Positions 5,832-7,282 of a DNA stretch of 7,282 nucleotides are shown piece after piece. Location: the NCBI GenBank assembly GCA_022571615.1, contig JACZXM010000140.1:1-7282 (forward strand). The letters are read 5' to 3'. The notes under the pieces are model-generated. The model had not been told where the DNA came from. It ran no database searches and saw only the letters and a list, made by a program, of their open reading frames with translations. This DNA comes from Acidobacteriota bacterium (lineage in GTDB: Bacteria > Acidobacteriota > UBA890 > WLXD01). Both the position numbers and the translations under genes were made by a program. Each line of letters opens with the position of its first letter. The first letter of the stretch is position 1.

Positions 5832-7282
5832 TCAGAGGTCGTAGATCTCTCCGTACTTACGGCGAATGTACGCGAGCCAGCTCTCGGCTTCCAGGTCGCC
5901 GCCGGTAATCGCATGCAATAGCTCGCTGGCAGTGAACTTGCGGCCATGGCGGTGGACCCGGTCGCGCAGCCAACCCAGCAGGGCGTCGAACCGCCCTGCG
6001 GCGAGCTGTTCGTGCAACCCGTCGATCTGTTCGCTGGCGCGCGCGAATAGCTGCGCCGAGATCAGGTTGCCGAGGGTGTAGGTCGGGAAGTACCCGATGG
6101 CGCCGAGCGACCAGTGAATGTCCTGGAGCACACCATCGGCGTCAGCTCTCGGTGTCAGGCCGAGAACCTCATCCATCTTGGCGTTCCACGCCTCGGGCAA
6201 CTCGGCCACCCCAAGCTCCCCGCTCACCATCGCGACCTCGAGCTCGAATCGCACCATGATGTGCAGGTTGTAGGTCACCTCGTCGGCCTCGACGCGGATC
6301 AGCGACGGCGCCACGCGGTTGATGCCGCGGTAGAAGGTCTCCAGCGGGATCGCACCGAGCTGCTCGGGAAAGACCTCTCGCAGCCGCGGGTAGTAGAAGC
6401 GCCAGAACGGACGCGAGCGGCCCACCAGGTTCTCCCACAGACGCGATTGTGACTCGTGCATGCCGAGCGAGGTCCCGGCAGCCAGCGGGGTGCGCTCGAG
6501 CGCCGGGTCGACGCCCTGCTCGTATAACCCATGGCCCGCCTCGTGCAGGGTCCCGAACAGCGCTGAAGGCAGGAAGTCCGGCTGCACCCGCGTTGTGATG
6601 CGCACGTCGGTGGTCGAGAAACTGGTCGAGAACGGGTGTGCCGAGCGATCTTGACGGCCGCGATCGAAGTCGAACCCGAACCGCTTGACGACCCGCAGCC
6701 CGAAGTCCAACTGCGCCTGCTCTGGATATCTGCGGTGCAGGAACGCGTCATCGGGCGCAGGCCGCGTGCCGATCGCCTGCACGATCGGCACGAGCTGCTC
6801 GCGCAAGGCGGCGAAAATGTCGGCAACACGCGCCGTGCGCATCTGTGGCTCGTACTCGTCGAGCAACGCGTCATAGGGCGATGCTTCGTAGCCATACGCC
6901 TCGGCCTTGCGCAGCACCAGCTCCAGAACGCGCTCCAGATGCGGTTGAAAGTGCGGGAAGTCGGAGGAGGCCCGCGCCTCCTTCCACGCCTGTTGCGCCA
7001 GAGCGGTGGTCTTGGCGAGCTCCGCGACAAGGTCGGCTGGCAGCTTGGTCGCCTTGTCGTAGTCGCGCCGGGTCACGCGCAGCAGCCGCGCGTCGTCCGA
7101 GTCGTCGGCAAGATCGAGCACCAGTGGCTCGCACTCCGCGAGCAGCCGGCCGATCTGCTCGGAGGTGAACATCTCGTGCGCCATCCGGCCGAGCGTGGCG
7201 AGCTGCTGCGCCCGCGCCTCGACCGCTCCGGCCGGCATGTAGGTCTCCTGGTCCCATCCCAGCAACGCCTGGGCGGCGTTCA
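5832..7282 (-). CDS. Carboxypeptidase Taq (M32 metallocarboxypeptidase), N-terminus outside the window
   Basis: The frame is open to the window edge (NAAQALLGWDQETYMP...), so the start lies outside; the TTG at 7265 is an internal Leu codon. About 482 residues are visible against roughly 500 for the family. M32 enzymes are metal-dependent carboxypeptidases that remove C-terminal residues from peptides, usually in the cytoplasm. Numbering from the Leu codon at 7265, the metal site is H241-E-A-G-H245 (bases 6531-6545) with E271 in GMHESQSRLWEN as third ligand, the same 26-residue spacing as in Pyrococcus carboxypeptidase. Other family signatures are WDQETYMP (4-11), HPFSTSFSTTDVRITTR (210-226), RVEADEVTYNLHI (324-336) and DIHWSLGAIGYFPTYTLGN (382-400). 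All key residues are present, so it should be active. It is the first visible gene of the minus-strand pair. A signal peptide cannot be excluded because the N-terminus is missing. Confidence 0.95.
   Translation of the reverse strand, partial: NAAQALLGWDQETYMPAGAVEARAQQLATLGRMAHEMFTSEQIGRLLAECEPLVLDLADDSDDARLLRVTRRDYDKATKLPADLVAELAKTTALAQQAWKEARASSDFPHFQPHLERVLELVLRKAEAYGYEASPYDALLDEYEPQMRTARVADIFAALREQLVPIVQAIGTRPAPDDAFLHRRYPEQAQLDFGLRVVKRFGFDFDRGRQDRSAHPFSTSFSTTDVRITTRVQPDFLPSALFGTLHEAGHGLYEQGVDPALERTPLAAGTSLGMHESQSRLWENLVGRSRPFWRFYYPRLREVFPEQLGAIPLETFYRGINRVAPSLIRVEADEVTYNLHIMVRFELEVAMVSGELGVAELPEAWNAKMDEVLGLTPRADADGVLQDIHWSLGAIGYFPTYTLGNLISAQLFARASEQIDGLHEQLAAGRFDALLGWLRDRVHRHGRKFTASELLHAITGGDLEAESWLAYIRRKYGEIYDL

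Noticed and set aside
7263..7265. TTG as start of the M32 gene
   Set aside because: The frame continues upstream with residues (NAAQAL) that fit before the conserved LGWDQET motif, so the gene runs off the window.

Overview
This 7.3 kb window is GC-rich bacterial chromosome, packed with long ORFs. It holds two convergent gene clusters separated by a 144-bp gap. I see no RNA genes, CRISPR array, transposase or phage gene. The seven-motif S9 peptidase, the M32 carboxypeptidase and the TPR lipoprotein would fit a free-living, protein-degrading, Gram-negative-type lineage such as Acidobacteriota or Gemmatimonadota. No phylogenetic marker is present, so that is only an impression.

Left cluster (plus strand, 2-3584). 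The 3' part of a TPR-repeat lipoprotein gene is followed after 4 nt by a complete molybdopterin oxidoreductase of the [4Fe-4S]/bis-MGD type, 729 aa, without a Tat signal. After a further 24 nt comes a 133-aa DUF1330-type dimeric alpha/beta-barrel protein. The spacing suggests one transcript, and the SD of the oxidoreductase lies across the end of the TPR gene. The substrate of the Mo enzyme cannot be read from sequence. Where many relatives have Cys or Sec as Mo ligand, this protein has only Ser and Asp candidates.

Gap (3585-3728). It contains no gene. It has CTAG-containing short repeats, two 7-bp-stem inverted repeats without a U tract, and a 27-bp element. A 23/27-identical copy of that element sits inside the signal-peptide codons of the peptidase gene.

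Right cluster (minus strand, 7282-3729). A carboxypeptidase Taq (M32) gene, whose first codons lie outside the window, is followed after 15 nt by an exported S9 prolyl-oligopeptidase-type peptidase with a strong SD. Together they look like a peptide-degradation pair: the S9 enzyme outside the cytoplasmic membrane, the M32 enzyme probably inside.

Nothing here clearly amounts to a new defence or mobile system. The points most worth following are the Mo-ligand position and the unexplained Mo-enzyme/DUF1330/TPR association, and the repeat shared by the gap and the peptidase signal-peptide codons.
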